Shown: piece by piece, positions 13,775 to 14,312 of the stretch
How the letters are laid out: every line of letters begins with the position of its first letter
Position numbering within the stretch: the first letter of the stretch is position 1
Source of the DNA: VGCC01 sp964495555
Lineage (GTDB): Bacteria; Actinomycetota; Actinomycetes; S36-B12
Reading direction: 5' to 3'
NCBI GenBank assembly: GCA_964495555.1
Contig: CAZBWA010000046.1
Span: 1-14,312 of the forward strand
DNA length: 14,312 bases
The notes under the pieces: model-generated
What the model was told of the DNA's origin: nothing
Database searches by the model: none
The model's input: the letters and a program-made list of their open reading frames with translations, nothing else
Made by a program: the position numbers and the translations under genes

Positions 13775-14312
13775 ATGCGCGTGACCCGCCTCGCGACGGC
13801 GGCCCTGGTGCTCGGGGTTGCGTTCGGTCATCCCGCCCACGCAGCGCCGGAGGTCAGCCCGCGCGTCATCGGCGGCATCCCCAACCCGCCACTGGGGGGA
13901 GCTGCCGTCGCATTCGAGACGAGCGCGTCAGCGTGCACCGCGTCACTCTGGAGACCGCGACTCCTCGCCACCGCTGCGCACTGTCTCTATGACGACGAGG
14001 GGAACCGGGTCGATCCCGAGGACATCACTCTCTGGTCACCCGGGGCGAGCACCACCACATCACCGTCATCGGTGCGGGTGACCAGCATCATCATGGATGA
14101 GTCCTGGGATGACACGGACGACAACGATGAGGCCACGGGCCGCGACTTCGCCCTCCTCGTTCTCGACGCACCCCTAGGTGCGCCCACCTGGTCGCGTATG
14201 GCCACACCCGACGAGGTCGCGGCCCTCACCTGGAACGGTGCCGACGCAAGTTACGTGGGCTACGGGGTCACCTCCCCTCGCGTGGACCCCAACGGCGTGC
14301 TGTCCACCGCCC
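13775..14312 (+). CDS. Secreted trypsin-like (S1) serine protease, N-terminal part (cut by window edge)
   Basis: The frame stays open from the ATG at 13775 to the end of the window, 179 codons. A GTG directly before it (13772) sits better behind the GGCGGA ribosome-site candidate and is an equal start choice. Residues 1-23 form a Sec signal peptide (MRVTRLATAALVLG, ending AHA before APEVSP). RVIGG at 30-34 is the zymogen cleavage site and new N-terminus. TAAHC at 66-70 gives catalytic His69 with the Cys54-Cys70 disulfide. RDFALLVLD gives catalytic Asp124. The catalytic serine (GDSGG) lies beyond the edge. An acidic stretch at 107-119 (MDESWDDTDDNDE) precedes the Asp motif. No link to the sugar genes is visible. 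Confidence 0.88.
   Translation, partial: MRVTRLATAALVLGVAFGHPAHAAPEVSPRVIGGIPNPPLGGAAVAFETSASACTASLWRPRLLATAAHCLYDDEGNRVDPEDITLWSPGASTTTSPSSVRVTSIIMDESWDDTDDNDEATGRDFALLVLDAPLGAPTWSRMATPDEVAALTWNGADASYVGYGVTSPRVDPNGVLSTA

Overview
The window is high-GC DNA (roughly 60-65 % by eye) in which nearly every base is coding, with GTG starts, 4-bp stop/start overlaps, two N-terminal lipoprotein signals, and a small secreted protein of a type common in Actinomycetota. I read it as a chromosomal piece of an actinomycete. Genus cannot be told from the sequence. No tRNA, rRNA, CRISPR array, IS element or phage gene was seen.

Layout. (1) 1-1141, minus strand: an AraC-family regulator followed 5 bp later by the start of a zinc-type dehydrogenase that runs off the left edge. 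(2) 1142-1428: divergent regulatory region. (3) 1429-7201, plus strand: a five-gene polyol operon consisting of a family-1 solute-binding lipoprotein, two CUT1-type permeases, a mannitol/arabinitol-type long-chain polyol dehydrogenase and a zinc-dependent sorbitol/xylitol-type dehydrogenase. The last four genes are joined by 4-bp overlaps. A long perfect hairpin sits between the binding protein and the first permease. No ATPase for this importer is in the window. (4) 7217-7684, minus: a small secreted four-cysteine protein, convergent with the polyol operon. (5) 7762-11592, minus: a ribose/fructose-type (CUT2) importer (binding lipoprotein, permease, single-domain ATPase) followed by a D-tagatose/D-allulose 3-epimerase-like enzyme with all catalytic residues. 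(6) 11593-11779: divergent control region with a near-perfect 25-bp operator-like palindrome and a third half-site. (7) 11780-13632, plus: a ROK-family repressor and an overlapping HAD sugar-phosphatase-like gene. (8) 13775 to the right edge: the N-terminal part of a secreted trypsin-like protease.

Together these genes look like a sugar-alcohol and rare-ketose catabolic island. The left importer would bring in a hexitol or pentitol that the two dehydrogenases oxidise to ketoses. The right importer probably brings in a free ketose (or related sugar) that the 3-epimerase converts to another ketose, possibly fructose. Each half has its own regulator (AraC for polyols, ROK for the ketose system). 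No sugar kinase is present, so entry into glycolysis depends on genes elsewhere. The families are well supported; exact substrates and the link between the two halves are inference.
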